NCBI GenBank assembly: GCA_013348845.1
Contig: CP054675.1
Span: 620,001-684,000, forward strand
Length of the DNA: 64,000 bases
Source of the DNA: Candidatus Tepidiaquacella proteinivora
GTDB lineage: Bacteria; Bacteroidota; Ignavibacteria; Tepidaquicellales; Tepidaquicellaceae
Reading direction: 5' to 3'
Notes under the pieces: generated by a model
What the model was told of the DNA's origin: nothing
Database searches by the model: none
What the model saw: the letters and a program-made list of their open reading frames with translations, nothing else
In this document: piece by piece, positions 47,388 to 57,812 of the stretch
How the letters are laid out: each line of letters opens with the position of its first letter
Position numbering within the stretch: the first letter of the stretch is position 1
Position numbers and translations under genes: made by a program

Positions 47388-48316
47388 TGAAGATGAACAT
47401 TATATTCATGGGGACTCCAAAGTTTGCTGTACCTTCATTAGATATTCTGATTCGCAATAATTACAATATATCAGCAGTAGTAACTCAACCTGATAAACCT
47501 GCAGGTAGAGGATTGCAATTGCAATCAAGCGAAATCAAGAAATTTGCGAATTCAAAAAATCTCCGAATACTGCAACCTGAAGATTTAAAAAACAAAGATT
47601 TTGCAGAAAAGATTAAAGAATTAAATCCTGATTTAATAATAGTTGTTGCATATCGAATTTTACCGCCTGAAATATTTAATATACCTAAATTTGGAGCAAT
47701 TAATTTGCATGCATCATTACTGCCAAAATATAGGGGTGCAGCACCAATTAACTGGGCTATAATAAACGGTGAAACTGAAACAGGTGTTACAACTTTCTTC
47801 ATAAAAGAAAAAGTTGATACCGGTAATATAATATTACAGAAAAAAATCAAAATTGAATTTGATGATAACGCCGGAACTTTACACGATAAACTATCCATTA
47901 TCGGAGCAGAAGCATTATTAGAAACAGTTAAGTTAATAGAAGACGGCTCTGTGAGAACATTTCCACAAGACGATAATCTTGTTTCAAAAGCACCAAAGAT
48001 ACAAAAATCTGATTGTAAAATTAATTGGGGGAAAAAATCTATTGATATATATAATTTTATTCGTGGTTTATCCCCTACTCCATGCAGTTTTACACATTTT
48101 GGAAATAAAATCTTAAAAATTTATACATCAAAAATTACCGATAGAAAATCAATAAATGCACCTGGAAGTGTAACAGTAGAAAATAAAAATATTTTTGTCG
48201 ATACTTCAGACTACCAATTACAAATACTTGAATTACAACTTGAGGGAAAAAAGAAACTTAATGCAGAAAATTTTATAAATGGTTTAAATAAAAAAGAAAA
48301 TTTAATTTTCATCTGA
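47387..48316 (+). CDS. fmt: methionyl-tRNA formyltransferase
   Basis: The 309-residue enzyme formylates initiator Met-tRNA with 10-formyl-THF. Visible are IIFMGTPKFAVPSL, the VTQPDKPAGRGLQ loop, catalytic-region LHASLLPKYRGAAPINWAI and VDTGNIIL, and the C-terminal tRNA-binding OB-like domain. It could start at 47387 or at the ATG two codons on (47393). It is coupled to def by a one-base overlap and convergent with radC. Confidence 0.97.
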   Translation: MKMNIIFMGTPKFAVPSLDILIRNNYNISAVVTQPDKPAGRGLQLQSSEIKKFANSKNLRILQPEDLKNKDFAEKIKELNPDLIIVVAYRILPPEIFNIPKFGAINLHASLLPKYRGAAPINWAIINGETETGVTTFFIKEKVDTGNIILQKKIKIEFDDNAGTLHDKLSIIGAEALLETVKLIEDGSVRTFPQDDNLVSKAPKIQKSDCKINWGKKSIDIYNFIRGLSPTPCSFTHFGNKILKIYTSKITDRKSINAPGSVTVENKNIFVDTSDYQLQILELQLEGKKKLNAENFINGLNKKENLIFI

Positions 48317-48365
48317 AAAATAATCCCGAAATAATAAGTTAAAAAAGACCTAAAAACCCGGATTT

Positions 48366-49091
48366 TCAGAAATATCCTCTATCTTTCATACTTACATAAT
48401 CTGACTTGGTAACTATAATATGGTCAATCAATTCTATACTTAAAATTTTACCAGCTTCATACAATTTTTTAGTAATCTTAATATCATCCTCAGAAGGTTC
48501 AGGGTCTCCTGAAGGGTGATTATGAAATACTATAATACTTGCAGCATTTTTCTTTATTGCGGTAAAAAAGGTTTCTCTTGGATGAACAATACTTGATGTT
48601 AAATTTCCGGTTGAAACCACTTCAACATCAATTACTCTGTTTCTTACATCAAGACATAAAACAGAAAAATTCTCCTTTGAATAATCATTAATAATACCTC
48701 TAATTACAGAAATAGCCAATTCAGGTGAATTTATAGCAGTATTAAATAGTTTCTTTTTCTCATTTTCTATTAATTCATCGAAGTACCTTTTAGCAAGACA
48801 AAATACAGCTACTAATTCAGTAGCTTTTGCCAACCCAATGCCCACTTCTTTTCTCAATTCTGAAACTGATAATTTAAATAAAAACTCTAATTTCTTGTAT
48901 TTTGTCATTAATTCTTCTGCTAATTTTAAAACTGGTCTTTCCTTTGTTCCGGTTCTTAATAAAATAGCAATTAATTCATAATTCTGCATTTGAGAACACC
49001 CGTACTTTTGCAGTTTTTCTCTTGGTCTCATATCCTTTGGCATATCCTTTACTGAATGACACTTTTCTAACTTATGTATATTTTTTTTCAT
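48366..49091 (-). CDS. radC: RadC/JAB-domain protein
   Basis: The 241 residues comprise an N-terminal helix-hairpin-helix-like region (PREKLQKYGCSQMQNYELIAILLRTG and LRKEVGIGLAKATEL) and a JAB/MPN metalloprotease-like domain with HNHPSGDPEPSEDD, which supplies metal ligands. The length is normal. Despite the name, its role in DNA repair is doubtful; members are common in both chromosomes and mobile elements. It is divergent from the short ClpB gene with 117 to 147 bases between them. Confidence 0.93.
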   Translation of the reverse strand: MKKNIHKLEKCHSVKDMPKDMRPREKLQKYGCSQMQNYELIAILLRTGTKERPVLKLAEELMTKYKKLEFLFKLSVSELRKEVGIGLAKATELVAVFCLAKRYFDELIENEKKKLFNTAINSPELAISVIRGIINDYSKENFSVLCLDVRNRVIDVEVVSTGNLTSSIVHPRETFFTAIKKNAASIIVFHNHPSGDPEPSEDDIKITKKLYEAGKILSIELIDHIIVTKSDYVSMKDRGYF

Positions 49092-49238
49092 AATTGAATA
49101 ACATTAAATTTAAAATCCTATAATATAATTTTTTTAAATTTTTCAAATATTATATTAATATGTTACAACTTCAATTGATTTGTAAATACATAGAATTCAA
49201 TCAATAAATTGAGTAAATTTATAAAAAATTTAAAAAAT

Positions 49239-50564
49239 ATGGCTAAAGAAAAAGTTCCTAACCCAACAGAAATCCGTTTAAAAGAAATTGAAAAAGAGTT
49301 AAGCGAACTTAAAGCCGAACGAGACAGACTTGCAGCTCACTGGAATCTCGAAAAAGAATTAATAAAAACGATAAGAGAATCAAAGGAAAAAGTTGAGTTA
49401 TATAAAACAGAAGCAGAAAAATATGAAAGAGAAGGTAATCTTGGAAAGGTTGCTGAACTTAGATATGGAAAAATACTTGAATTAGAAAAATTAATAGCAC
49501 AAAAGACAGAAGAATTGAATAAAGTACAAAAGGATATGAAGATGTTAAAAGAAGAAGTGGATGCTGAAGATATAGCAGAAATTGTCGCAAAATGGACAGG
49601 TATTCCAGTTTCAAAAATTCTTGAAAGTGAAAGGACAAAACTTTTGCATATGGAAGAAAATATAAAGCGAAGAGTGGTTGGACAGGATGATGCAGTAGCA
49701 GCAGTATCAAATGCAATCAGACGATCAAGAGCGGGTTTACAAGACGAAAATAGACCTATAGGTTCTTTTATATTTCTCGGTACTACAGGGGTTGGTAAAA
49801 CAGAACTTGCAAGAGCACTTGCAGAGTTTTTATTTGATGATGAAAGAGCAATGGTGAGAATTGATATGAGTGAATATATGGAAAAATTTTCAGTATCCCG
49901 ATTGATTGGGGCACCCCCCGGTTATGTAGGATATGAAGAAGGCGGACAGCTAACTGAAGCTGTAAGAAGAAGACCATATTGTGTGGTATTACTTGATGAA
50001 ATTGAAAAAGCACATCCGGATGTCTTTAATGTTTTATTACAAGTACTTGATGAAGGAAGATTGACAGATTCAAAAGGGAAAACTGTTAATTTCAAAAACA
50101 CGATAATAATAATGACTTCTAATCTGGGTTCAATGCTTATACAGGAACAGTTGCAATATATTAATGATAAAAACAGAGAAGAGATATTAGGAGAAATTAG
50201 ACTAAAACTATTAGAATTATTAAAATCAACAATCAGACCAGAGTTTCTAAATCGTATAGATGAAATTATATTATTCAATCCATTAACAGAGAAAGAAATT
50301 CGTCAGATAGTAGATATACAAATAAGATTATTACAGGAAAAGCTTGAAAGAAACGAATATAAACTCGAAGTATCAAATGAAGTACGTGATTGGCTTGGGA
50401 AAGCAGGTTTTGATATAACCTATGGAGCCAGACCCTTAAAAAGAATAATACAAAAATATATAGCAAATCCATTATCAGAAAAAATTTTAGGTGGTGAATT
50501 TCTACCTAATGACACTATAAAAGTAACACTTGATAAAAATGGAAAGGTGGTTTTTTCTAAATGA
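49239..50564 (+). CDS. ClpB-like disaggregase lacking N-domain and first AAA+ domain
   Basis: The 441 residues align only with the second half of ClpB (normally about 860). The first 110 form the middle coiled coil ([33 protein letters not shown]). Then comes the complete NBD2: [32 protein letters not shown], Walker [29 protein letters not shown] pore loop, Walker B VVLLDE, and sensor-2 GARPLKR. The upstream DNA is a short AT-rich spacer with no trace of NBD1 in any frame and then divergent radC. An in-frame TTG at 49209 would add 10 residues; ATG was preferred. It overlaps the ParB/SerK-like gene by 4 bases. Confidence 0.9.
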   Translation: MAKEKVPNPTEIRLKEIEKELSELKAERDRLAAHWNLEKELIKTIRESKEKVELYKTEAEKYEREGNLGKVAELRYGKILELEKLIAQKTEELNKVQKDMKMLKEEVDAEDIAEIVAKWTGIPVSKILESERTKLLHMEENIKRRVVGQDDAVAAVSNAIRRSRAGLQDENRPIGSFIFLGTTGVGKTELARALAEFLFDDERAMVRIDMSEYMEKFSVSRLIGAPPGYVGYEEGGQLTEAVRRRPYCVVLLDEIEKAHPDVFNVLLQVLDEGRLTDSKGKTVNFKNTIIIMTSNLGSMLIQEQLQYINDKNREEILGEIRLKLLELLKSTIRPEFLNRIDEIILFNPLTEKEIRQIVDIQIRLLQEKLERNEYKLEVSNEVRDWLGKAGFDITYGARPLKRIIQKYIANPLSEKILGGEFLPNDTIKVTLDKNGKVVFSK

Positions 50565-51412
50565 TAAATTATACTGAACGATTTTTTGATTTGAAATTAA
50601 TTCCGATTTCTAAAATTAAACTTCACGAAACGACTGAGACCAAAAGGTTAAGAAATATTTTCGATAGAATTGCAGGTAGCAGGTTTCTAAATAATCCCGT
50701 AATTATTGGAAAAGTAAAAGATGATTTTATACTTATTGATGGTGCAAATAGGTTAAGCACATTACAGGACATTGGTTGTAAACTGACTGTTGCACAAGTG
50801 ATAGAATATTATAATAATAAAATAAAATTAAGAAACTGGAATCATCTTATTTATGATTTTGATATCGGATTGATAACTAAATTCTGCGAGGAGAATAAAT
50901 TAAAGTCAAGAAACTATAACTATTACTATGCCGAAAGATTAAGAAATAAATCAAAAATATCACAAAAGCATTACATTGTTGCTTCAGTTATCAATAGTGA
51001 TAATTCAGCTTTACTAATATCACTACCGAAAGGATTTAAGAAAATTATAAATGTATTAAACAAATTCACTAAGTTATATTTTGGTAAATATAGATTCGAC
51101 AGAACAGAAGAGGAGATTAAATATTCCGAAATGAGAAAATACTCAAGAAAGAAAGGCATTCTAATTGAGTTTCCAAAATTTTCAAAATCGGATGTTGTTA
51201 AAGCAGCACAATCCAAATATAAAATACCTGCTGGAATAACAAGACACATATTGGTTAATAGAGTTTTACATATTAAATATGAAATCGAAAAATTAAAAGA
51301 TGGTAATAATATAGAAAAAAAGTCAAAAGACCTGCACAGATATTTAATAAATAAAATTGATACTGATAAAGTAAGACAATATAGAGAATCTGTAATAGTA
51401 TTTGATGAATAA
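50561..51412 (+). CDS. ParB/Srx-fold protein resembling free-serine kinases SbnI/SerK
   Basis: In 283 residues, the N-terminal 90 ([40 protein letters not shown], then [20 protein letters not shown]) match the ParB-like fold of SbnI and archaeal SerK, which phosphorylate free L-serine. The DGANR motif is where those enzymes have their catalytic Asp. The remaining 190 residues also fit that size class. ParB-type DNA partitioning is unlikely, as no parA or HTH is present. Kinase activity is inference. Translation is coupled to the short ClpB through ATGA. Confidence 0.68.
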   Translation: MINYTERFFDLKLIPISKIKLHETTETKRLRNIFDRIAGSRFLNNPVIIGKVKDDFILIDGANRLSTLQDIGCKLTVAQVIEYYNNKIKLRNWNHLIYDFDIGLITKFCEENKLKSRNYNYYYAERLRNKSKISQKHYIVASVINSDNSALLISLPKGFKKIINVLNKFTKLYFGKYRFDRTEEEIKYSEMRKYSRKKGILIEFPKFSKSDVVKAAQSKYKIPAGITRHILVNRVLHIKYEIEKLKDGNNIEKKSKDLHRYLINKIDTDKVRQYRESVIVFDE

Positions 51413-51430
51413 CATAAATAAAAGAATGTT

Positions 51431-52840
51431 TTGAGTATTGAATTTTACATAGCAAAAAAATACTTATCACTTAAGAGAATAAACCTTATTATTCTTATAC
51501 TTATCAGTGCTACACTTGCAGGGCTAATTACATTTTTACTTACTAAATTTTTATTTAACTATATTTTCAATTTATTTGAATTAAAATATCCGTTAATAAT
51601 CAGTGTAATTATCGGGATAGTTTCTGGTTTATCATTAATGATTTATTCTTTTACAAAATTAAAAGTAAATTTTATAAGTGTTATCACTTCTATATCTGTT
51701 GTTGGAGTTACAATAGGTGTTGCAGCAATGATAACTGTTCTTTCAGTTTTCAATGGATTCAATACAAAAGTAACTTCAATATTGATTGGATTCGATCCAC
51801 ATATTAGAATAGAGCCTAAAAACTCGGATAGGATAGAAAATTACAATAAAATTATTTCCCAGATAGACGATTCAAGAATAAAATATTTAGCGCAATATAC
51901 TCTTAATAAAGCAATGATAGCAAATGCAGAATTCAATAAGGTTGTTTTAGTAAAAGGTGTTGACCCAGAATTAATTGATAAAGTATCTGGCTTAAAAAAT
52001 TCAATAAAGTTTGGAAAGTTCGATTTGCAAGATGAAGGTGATTATGGCAGCATAGTACTCGGTGTAGTTATTGCTTCAAGAATGAAAATAAATCTCGGTG
52101 ATACAATAATGATGATAAGCCCTTCAGGACTTGAATCTGCTCTTACCCAATTTGTAGAACCAGTGACAAAAAAATTTATAGTCAAAGGCCTTTTTTTTGC
52201 TGAAAACAAAGAATACGATTCTAAATATGTTTATATATCACTACATAATTCCCAAGCCTTATTCAGAATGTTCGGGAGTGCATCGGGAATAGAAATGCGA
52301 CTTGAAAACATAAATCAATCAGAAGATGTTAAAAATAAACTCTTAGAAAAATTAGGGAACGATTATAATATATTAAGCTGGTATGATTTACATAGCGATT
52401 TTTATTCTATACTTAAGATTGAAAGATGGGTTGCATTTATTATCCTGAGTTTAATAATAACCGTTGCTTCCTTCAATATTCTTGCTTCTCTTACAATGAC
52501 AGTTATACAAAAGAAAAGAGATATTGGAATTCTTAAAGCAATAGGAAGCACTGAAAAAGTAATAAGAAAAATTTTTCTATATCAGGGTACAATTGTCGGG
52601 TTAATAGGAATGACTGTAGGTTCATTATTAGGATTAATACTAATCCTTATACAGAAATATTTCCAGGTATATAAACTTGACCCATCTGTTTATCTAATTG
52701 ATGCTTTACCTGTAGAGTTAAGATTCACGGATTTTATTTTTGTCCCTTGCGCTGCATTGCTATTATGTACGATAGCAGCATTTTATCCCGCTATAAAAGC
52801 ATCTAAACTTGATCCTATAGAAGCAATAAGATGGGAATAA
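51431..52840 (+). CDS. LolC/LolE-family lipoprotein-release permease
   Basis: This 469-residue FtsX-like permease works with the LolD ATPase of the next gene to free lipoproteins from the inner membrane. NFISVITSISVVGVTIGVAA, then MITVLSVFNGF, starts the core; a large periplasmic MacB-like domain follows; three C-terminal membrane segments include KKRDIGILKAIGSTEKVIRK. Unusually, about 70 residues with two extra membrane segments separate the N-terminal FYIAKKYLSLKR from the FISVIT segment, which are adjacent in typical LolC/E. TTG is the start; no ATG is available in frame. Confidence 0.9.
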   Translation: MSIEFYIAKKYLSLKRINLIILILISATLAGLITFLLTKFLFNYIFNLFELKYPLIISVIIGIVSGLSLMIYSFTKLKVNFISVITSISVVGVTIGVAAMITVLSVFNGFNTKVTSILIGFDPHIRIEPKNSDRIENYNKIISQIDDSRIKYLAQYTLNKAMIANAEFNKVVLVKGVDPELIDKVSGLKNSIKFGKFDLQDEGDYGSIVLGVVIASRMKINLGDTIMMISPSGLESALTQFVEPVTKKFIVKGLFFAENKEYDSKYVYISLHNSQALFRMFGSASGIEMRLENINQSEDVKNKLLEKLGNDYNILSWYDLHSDFYSILKIERWVAFIILSLIITVASFNILASLTMTVIQKKRDIGILKAIGSTEKVIRKIFLYQGTIVGLIGMTVGSLLGLILILIQKYFQVYKLDPSVYLIDALPVELRFTDFIFVPCAALLLCTIAAFYPAIKASKLDPIEAIRWE

Positions 52841-52855
52841 AATAAATTAACATTT

Positions 52856-53539
52856 ATGACCAAACAAGTAATATTAGAAGCAATTGAAATAAAAAAATCT
52901 TTCCCGATATCAAAAGATTTTCGTTTAAAAGTATTAAAAGGTATTAATCTGAAAATTTATGAAGGTGAAATTGCTGTAATAGTTGGTAAATCCGGTGCAG
53001 GCAAAAGCACATTATTACATATAATGGGAGCACTTGACAAACCGGATTCCGGAGAACTAATATTCAAAGGTAAAAATTTATTTGAATTAAATCATAAACA
53101 ACTTGCGAAATTCCGAAATGAAGAGATAGGATTCGTTTTTCAATTCCATCATCTTCTTCCTGAATTCAATGTAATTGAAAATGTATTAATACCGAATATG
53201 ATACTTGGTAAGAAAGAAAAAGATTTTGCACTTAAATTACTTAAAGAAGTTGGAATAGAAGACCGAGCGAATCATAAACCTTCAGAAATATCAGGTGGAG
53301 AAGCACAAAGAGTTGCGATAGCAAGAGCGCTTATTAATTCCCCTAAAATTGTACTTGCAGATGAACCAACAGGAAATCTTGATACCGAAAATGCAAATGC
53401 AATTATAGAATTAATATTCAGATTAAGAGAAAAATTTAATTATACATTTGTTATTGTTACTCATAATGAGGATTTTGCTAAAAATTGTGACAGGATTATT
53501 AAAATTTCAGATGGCGTTATTGTAAATTCAAATCAATAA
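52856..53539 (+). CDS. lolD: LolD-type ABC transporter ATPase
   Basis: The 227 residues have Walker [10 protein letters not shown]-loop [11 protein letters not shown], signature SGGEAQR, Walker [13 protein letters not shown] and switch His in [17 protein letters not shown] is characteristic of LolD. It powers lipoprotein release with the permease 15 bases upstream. Length and motifs are complete. Confidence 0.93.
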   Translation: MTKQVILEAIEIKKSFPISKDFRLKVLKGINLKIYEGEIAVIVGKSGAGKSTLLHIMGALDKPDSGELIFKGKNLFELNHKQLAKFRNEEIGFVFQFHHLLPEFNVIENVLIPNMILGKKEKDFALKLLKEVGIEDRANHKPSEISGGEAQRVAIARALINSPKIVLADEPTGNLDTENANAIIELIFRLREKFNYTFVIVTHNEDFAKNCDRIIKISDGVIVNSNQ

Positions 53540-53553
53540 ATTTAACAGACAGA

Positions 53554-54312
53554 TTGAAAGAGATAAAAATATCAGTTCGCAATTTAAATTGCTATTATGA
53601 CGATACGCAAGCACTGTTCAATGTATCAATGGATATTGAACAGAATAAAATTACTGCGTTAATAGGACCCTCTGGATGCGGGAAGTCAACATTTCTAAGG
53701 ACACTAAACAGAATGAATGATATTATTTACAAGTATCGGGTTGAAGGAGATGTGATTATAGATGGAATCGATATTTATAAAGAAAAAATTGATGTTGTAG
53801 AATTACGTAAGAGAGTCGGGATGGTATTCCAGAAATCAAATCCATTTCCAAAGACGATTTATGATAATGTTGCCTATGGACCAAGAATACACGGCATAAA
53901 AAATAAATCAGAACTTGATTATATAGTCGAAACCAGTTTGAAAAGAGCCGCACTCTGGGATGAAATTAAAGATAGATTAAACGAACTTGCGACAGGACTA
54001 TCAGGCGGGCAACAGCAAAGAGTATGTATAGCAAGAGCATTAGCAGTAAACCCTGAAATTCTTCTCATGGATGAACCTGCTTCAGCACTTGACCCTATTT
54101 CAACAGCAAAAATAGAAGAATTAATAACAGAGCTAAAAAAATCAATAACTGTCATAATTGTAACACACAATATGCAACAAGCAGCAAGAGTTAGTGATAA
54201 TTGTGCATTTTTTCTAAACGGATATTTAATTGAATATGACACAACAACAAAGATGTTTATGAATCCTGAAAAGATAGAGACGCAGAATTATATTACAGGA
54301 AAATTCGGATAA
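53554..54312 (+). CDS. pstB: phosphate ABC transporter ATPase
   Basis: The 252 residues carry the PstB hallmarks [50 protein letters not shown] (in two parts), the signature LSGGQQQR, Walker [13 protein letters not shown] and [13 protein letters not shown]. It starts at TTG 53554, 14 bases after lolD. It would energise PstA/PstC phosphate uptake, but no pstS, pstC or pstA is in this window. It is followed by phoU after 47 bases. Confidence 0.95.
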   Translation: MKEIKISVRNLNCYYDDTQALFNVSMDIEQNKITALIGPSGCGKSTFLRTLNRMNDIIYKYRVEGDVIIDGIDIYKEKIDVVELRKRVGMVFQKSNPFPKTIYDNVAYGPRIHGIKNKSELDYIVETSLKRAALWDEIKDRLNELATGLSGGQQQRVCIARALAVNPEILLMDEPASALDPISTAKIEELITELKKSITVIIVTHNMQQAARVSDNCAFFLNGYLIEYDTTTKMFMNPEKIETQNYITGKFG

Positions 54313-54359
54313 AAATTTAAATTTTAATTAATTTTTATAAATGTTAACTTAAAGAAAAA

Positions 54360-55055
54360 ATGTATCAGTATTTAGAAGCAGAATACGAAAAACTTCGAAA
54401 GAAACTATATAAGATGGGGAGCCTTATAGAAGAACAAATCATTGTTTCCTTAAAGTCGTTATTCGAGGGAAATTCTGAATTAGCAAAAGAAGTAATTGAA
54501 AAAGATAGAAAAGTAGATAAATACGATGTAAAAATTGAAAAAATATGTCAGAAAATTTTGGCTCTTACACAACCTGTCGCTATTGATTTAAGAATGATTA
54601 TTTCCGCTCTCAGTATTAATACTAACTTTGAAAGAATAGGAGATATAGCGGTTAATATTGCAGAGAAAACAGATGAATTAAATAATTACATAGATTTTCT
54701 TAAAGAAATTAAAATTGATGAACTTGCAGAAAATTCAAAATTCACATTGAAAAATACTTTAGACTCTTTAATTAATAATGATACATCACTTGCTTATAAA
54801 GTTATATCCTATGATTCAGTTATTGATAAACAAAATCAAGAGATATTTGAAACAATAGAAAAGAAAATTTTTTCTAATAAAGAACTTACAAGAGCTGGTC
54901 TGAATGCGTTGCTAATTTCCTCAAATCTTGAAAGGCTATCAGACCATTGTACAAATATAGCTGAAGAAGTAATATTTTTATCAGAGGCAAGAATTATTAA
55001 ACACAAATATTTATCAGAACCCGACAATAACAGGACTGAAGAAAATCCTTCATAA
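54360..55055 (+). CDS. phoU: phosphate uptake regulator
   Basis: The 231-residue protein consists of two PhoU three-helix repeats, each with the metal-binding pattern (EKDRKVDKYDVKIE ... LRMIISALSINTNFERIGDIAVNIA, and SYDSVIDKQNQE ... LISSNLERLSDHCTNIAEE, all in short pieces). PhoU restrains the Pst system and its kinase. The position after pstB is standard. It overlaps the following barrel gene by one base. Confidence 0.95.
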   Translation: MYQYLEAEYEKLRKKLYKMGSLIEEQIIVSLKSLFEGNSELAKEVIEKDRKVDKYDVKIEKICQKILALTQPVAIDLRMIISALSINTNFERIGDIAVNIAEKTDELNNYIDFLKEIKIDELAENSKFTLKNTLDSLINNDTSLAYKVISYDSVIDKQNQEIFETIEKKIFSNKELTRAGLNALLISSNLERLSDHCTNIAEEVIFLSEARIIKHKYLSEPDNNRTEENPS

Positions 55056-56971
55056 TGGTGATATTTTTCAGATGTACAACAATATTTTTTTTGTTATTTT
55101 CATTCCTCCACGCATACCCACAAAATACTGACACCACAATAAAAGAAAATTACGATATTTACAAAATAAAATTCAAACGCAATATTGGTTTTAATTCTGA
55201 TTCTATTACAATAAAAGACTTTATATGGAATGATAAAAGAAATCTTGCAGAAGTACTGAATGACAAAAATGGTTATCTCATAAATTACTTATCATACGGT
55301 GGTAGAAATGTTATTAACTATAACTCGTTTAATGAAAATTCCATTGGAATTTTTAAAGATGGAATTCAAAGGAATGACATAATATTTGGAGGATATGACA
55401 TCGAGAATATATCAATCAATGAAATAGAACAGATTGAAGAAATTTCTTCTGTTATGTCTTTTTTATATGGGATAAATACAAGAGGAAAATCACTCAATAT
55501 AATTTCAAAAAATTACTTTCTACCATATATTTTCACACAATTAAGATACACACAAGATAGATTCGGGGCGCTTGGTGCAGATGTAAATATTATTATACCT
55601 TTTTCTAAGAAAATTAATTATACATTTGGAGTAAGTAGCAATGTTTCAGAGGGAAGATACACAAATAACCACTTAAATATATGGCGAGCAAGAAGTAGAA
55701 TAAATTTTTTCTCCAGCAAAAAACTTAATTTTAAAATAGATTTTGATTATTCAAAATTTGAGAGAGGTTTATTTGAGGGATTATATAATTCTACAGATGA
55801 TACATTATCAAGCTACATACTTGCAAAAGTTATAAATAGCGAATCGTACGAAAAAGTTTACAATTATTATTTTAATGTTCAATTAAAAGCAAATTTACTT
55901 AATGATGTAAATAAATTATCCGAGTTAAACCTATATACAATCAACTCATTAAGAGAATATAACGATTTAGAAAATTCACAAACACCAAATGGAATAAATA
56001 TTTATAATGCATTCAAATACATCCGATACGGAATTAATTTAAAACAGAACCTAGGAATTAATATAACAAAAGATATTAAGGCAAATTTGTTTATTGGCGG
56101 GGATGCGTTTTTTGATTTATACCATTATAACGTAATTAATACTGACACTTCGATTAAATTTGACCCAGCATCAAATTTAAATATAATGACACTGAATCAT
56201 TATTCTGTATATTCGAGAGCAGACATAGATTTATCAAATTTCTATATTTCCACTGGCATAAGAGAAGATTATTTTGAGAACAAATTTCATACACAATACG
56301 GAATAGAAGGTGGGATAAAGTTTATTATAAATAATTATAATTTAACACTTTTCAGTGGGGTTAATTCAACAATAAAAGGATTAAATTTAAACAAAATAAA
56401 ATATTTTACTATATATTCATCTGAGTCATACTATCTTGATGACAATTCCACATATATAGAAATGGGCTTAAAATTTCATTCAGATAAATTCAAAATTAAT
56501 CTCAAACAATTTGCAAATGATAATTCAGGGAAATTAGATTTTATAAATGGAAATTACAGTCTGGAATATCTATCACAGTATTTTGATGGGAAATTATATA
56601 TTGATAAATTCAGCTTTGAATATTATCCTGATATTTTTATCAAATCAGAATTATGTTATCACAACTTTTTCTTCGATAATAAACTCAATCTAAGAACCGG
56701 AATAATTATAAAATATGCTTCTAAATATAATATTCCTTATTATTCCCAGTACAGATACGAAATCATACCAAATACCATTAAAAATGAAAGAGATTTTTTT
56801 AATATAGATTTTTATATAGGGGCAAGAATAGGTTCTGCAAATGTAACTTTTACATTTGCGAATCTACTAAACCATTTGAATTACACAGCATCTGTATTTC
56901 CCTATGATGATCGTGGCGGGTTATTCAATTCATTAGCAAGATTTTCTATAGTGTGGGATTTTAAATATTGA
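55055..56971 (+). CDS. TonB-dependent-receptor-like outer-membrane protein
   Basis: The 638 residues have a signal peptide (TIFFLLFSFLHAYPQ). A plug-like region at about 60-150 (IGIFKDGIQRNDIIFGGYDI, INEIEQIEEISS) resembles the plug of TonB-dependent receptors, then a long series of amphipathic strands with Tyr/Asn-rich turns ends in a terminal aromatic residue (FSIVWDFKY). The usual TonB box is not evident, and at 638 residues it is at the short end. It overlaps phoU by one base, so a role in phosphate-compound uptake is possible but unproven. Confidence 0.75.
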   Translation: MVIFFRCTTIFFLLFSFLHAYPQNTDTTIKENYDIYKIKFKRNIGFNSDSITIKDFIWNDKRNLAEVLNDKNGYLINYLSYGGRNVINYNSFNENSIGIFKDGIQRNDIIFGGYDIENISINEIEQIEEISSVMSFLYGINTRGKSLNIISKNYFLPYIFTQLRYTQDRFGALGADVNIIIPFSKKINYTFGVSSNVSEGRYTNNHLNIWRARSRINFFSSKKLNFKIDFDYSKFERGLFEGLYNSTDDTLSSYILAKVINSESYEKVYNYYFNVQLKANLLNDVNKLSELNLYTINSLREYNDLENSQTPNGINIYNAFKYIRYGINLKQNLGINITKDIKANLFIGGDAFFDLYHYNVINTDTSIKFDPASNLNIMTLNHYSVYSRADIDLSNFYISTGIREDYFENKFHTQYGIEGGIKFIINNYNLTLFSGVNSTIKGLNLNKIKYFTIYSSESYYLDDNSTYIEMGLKFHSDKFKINLKQFANDNSGKLDFINGNYSLEYLSQYFDGKLYIDKFSFEYYPDIFIKSELCYHNFFFDNKLNLRTGIIIKYASKYNIPYYSQYRYEIIPNTIKNERDFFNIDFYIGARIGSANVTFTFANLLNHLNYTASVFPYDDRGGLFNSLARFSIVWDFKY

Positions 56972-57088
56972 TCTTTAAAGTAAATTTTATTAACAAAACA
57001 CATATTAAATAAAATCAATAATATTATAGCATTGATAATCTTTCTCTACTTTTTATAAACCCTACAATATTTTTAACTTATATCTATT

Positions 57089-57721
57089 TTAATCGACAAA
57101 TGTTGTGTTTAAATACTCATTAACAATCTCAATAACTGCTGTAATACAATATGGTGCATCGTAATTTTCACTTGAAAAATTAACCCATCCTTTTAACTCA
57201 GCTTTTATATATATATTATCATTGTCACATTTGAAGTCATAAAAGATTAAATTAAAACTTTTAAATTCAATATAATCTGTTATTGACAGTACATTAATAT
57301 CATTTCTTACATATTTTCTTAATACTATTATAGGGTAAATTTTTTTATCCCATCTTTTAATATAAATTCCGTCAAGAAAATCTTTATCAGTAAATACAAT
57401 GGGTAAAGTACCATCATAAATAAGACAATTATTTTCTTGGTTTTTGTATCCCTTAATATAAAATTTTTCATTAAAAGGTAACATTATTTCGAATTCATAA
57501 AATTCATTATTTTCCGTACTCTCAGAAAATACCATCTCAAAACCACTGTAAATACCTTTTATTACTGAAATTAATTTCACAGGAATTTGATAATCCTTAA
57601 ATTCATATTTTGGCTTGAAAATTGCTGTAAGAGGATTATCAATAGAAAAAATTATTCTACTTTGAGAATAGGAACTTACTGAAAATAAAACAAAAATTAA
57701 TATTAAAAATATTCTTTTCAT
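57089..57721 (-). CDS. secreted protein of unknown function
   Basis: The 210-residue product begins with a clear signal peptide (KRIFLILIFVLFSVSSYSQ). The ATG at 57721 was chosen because it gives this normal signal; an in-frame ATG at 57757 adds a hydrophobic peptide. The mature part is beta-rich with many Tyr and Lys (FEIMLPFNEKFYIKGYKN, FNLIFYDFKCDNDNIYIK). No family is recognised. It is a single gene between convergent and same-strand neighbours. Confidence 0.7.
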   Translation of the reverse strand: MKRIFLILIFVLFSVSSYSQSRIIFSIDNPLTAIFKPKYEFKDYQIPVKLISVIKGIYSGFEMVFSESTENNEFYEFEIMLPFNEKFYIKGYKNQENNCLIYDGTLPIVFTDKDFLDGIYIKRWDKKIYPIIVLRKYVRNDINVLSITDYIEFKSFNLIFYDFKCDNDNIYIKAELKGWVNFSSENYDAPYCITAVIEIVNEYLNTTFVD

Positions 57722-57812
57722 ATTAATTAATTTAAGAAAAATTATAATATTTAACAATTATAATTTATTATGTAACAATTGACCCAAAAAATTGTACATT
57801 AAATATGAAAAA

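Noticed and set aside
50561-51412. ParB chromosome-partitioning protein
   Set aside because: Only the N-terminal fold is shared; no HTH domain, parA or parS-like repeats nearby.
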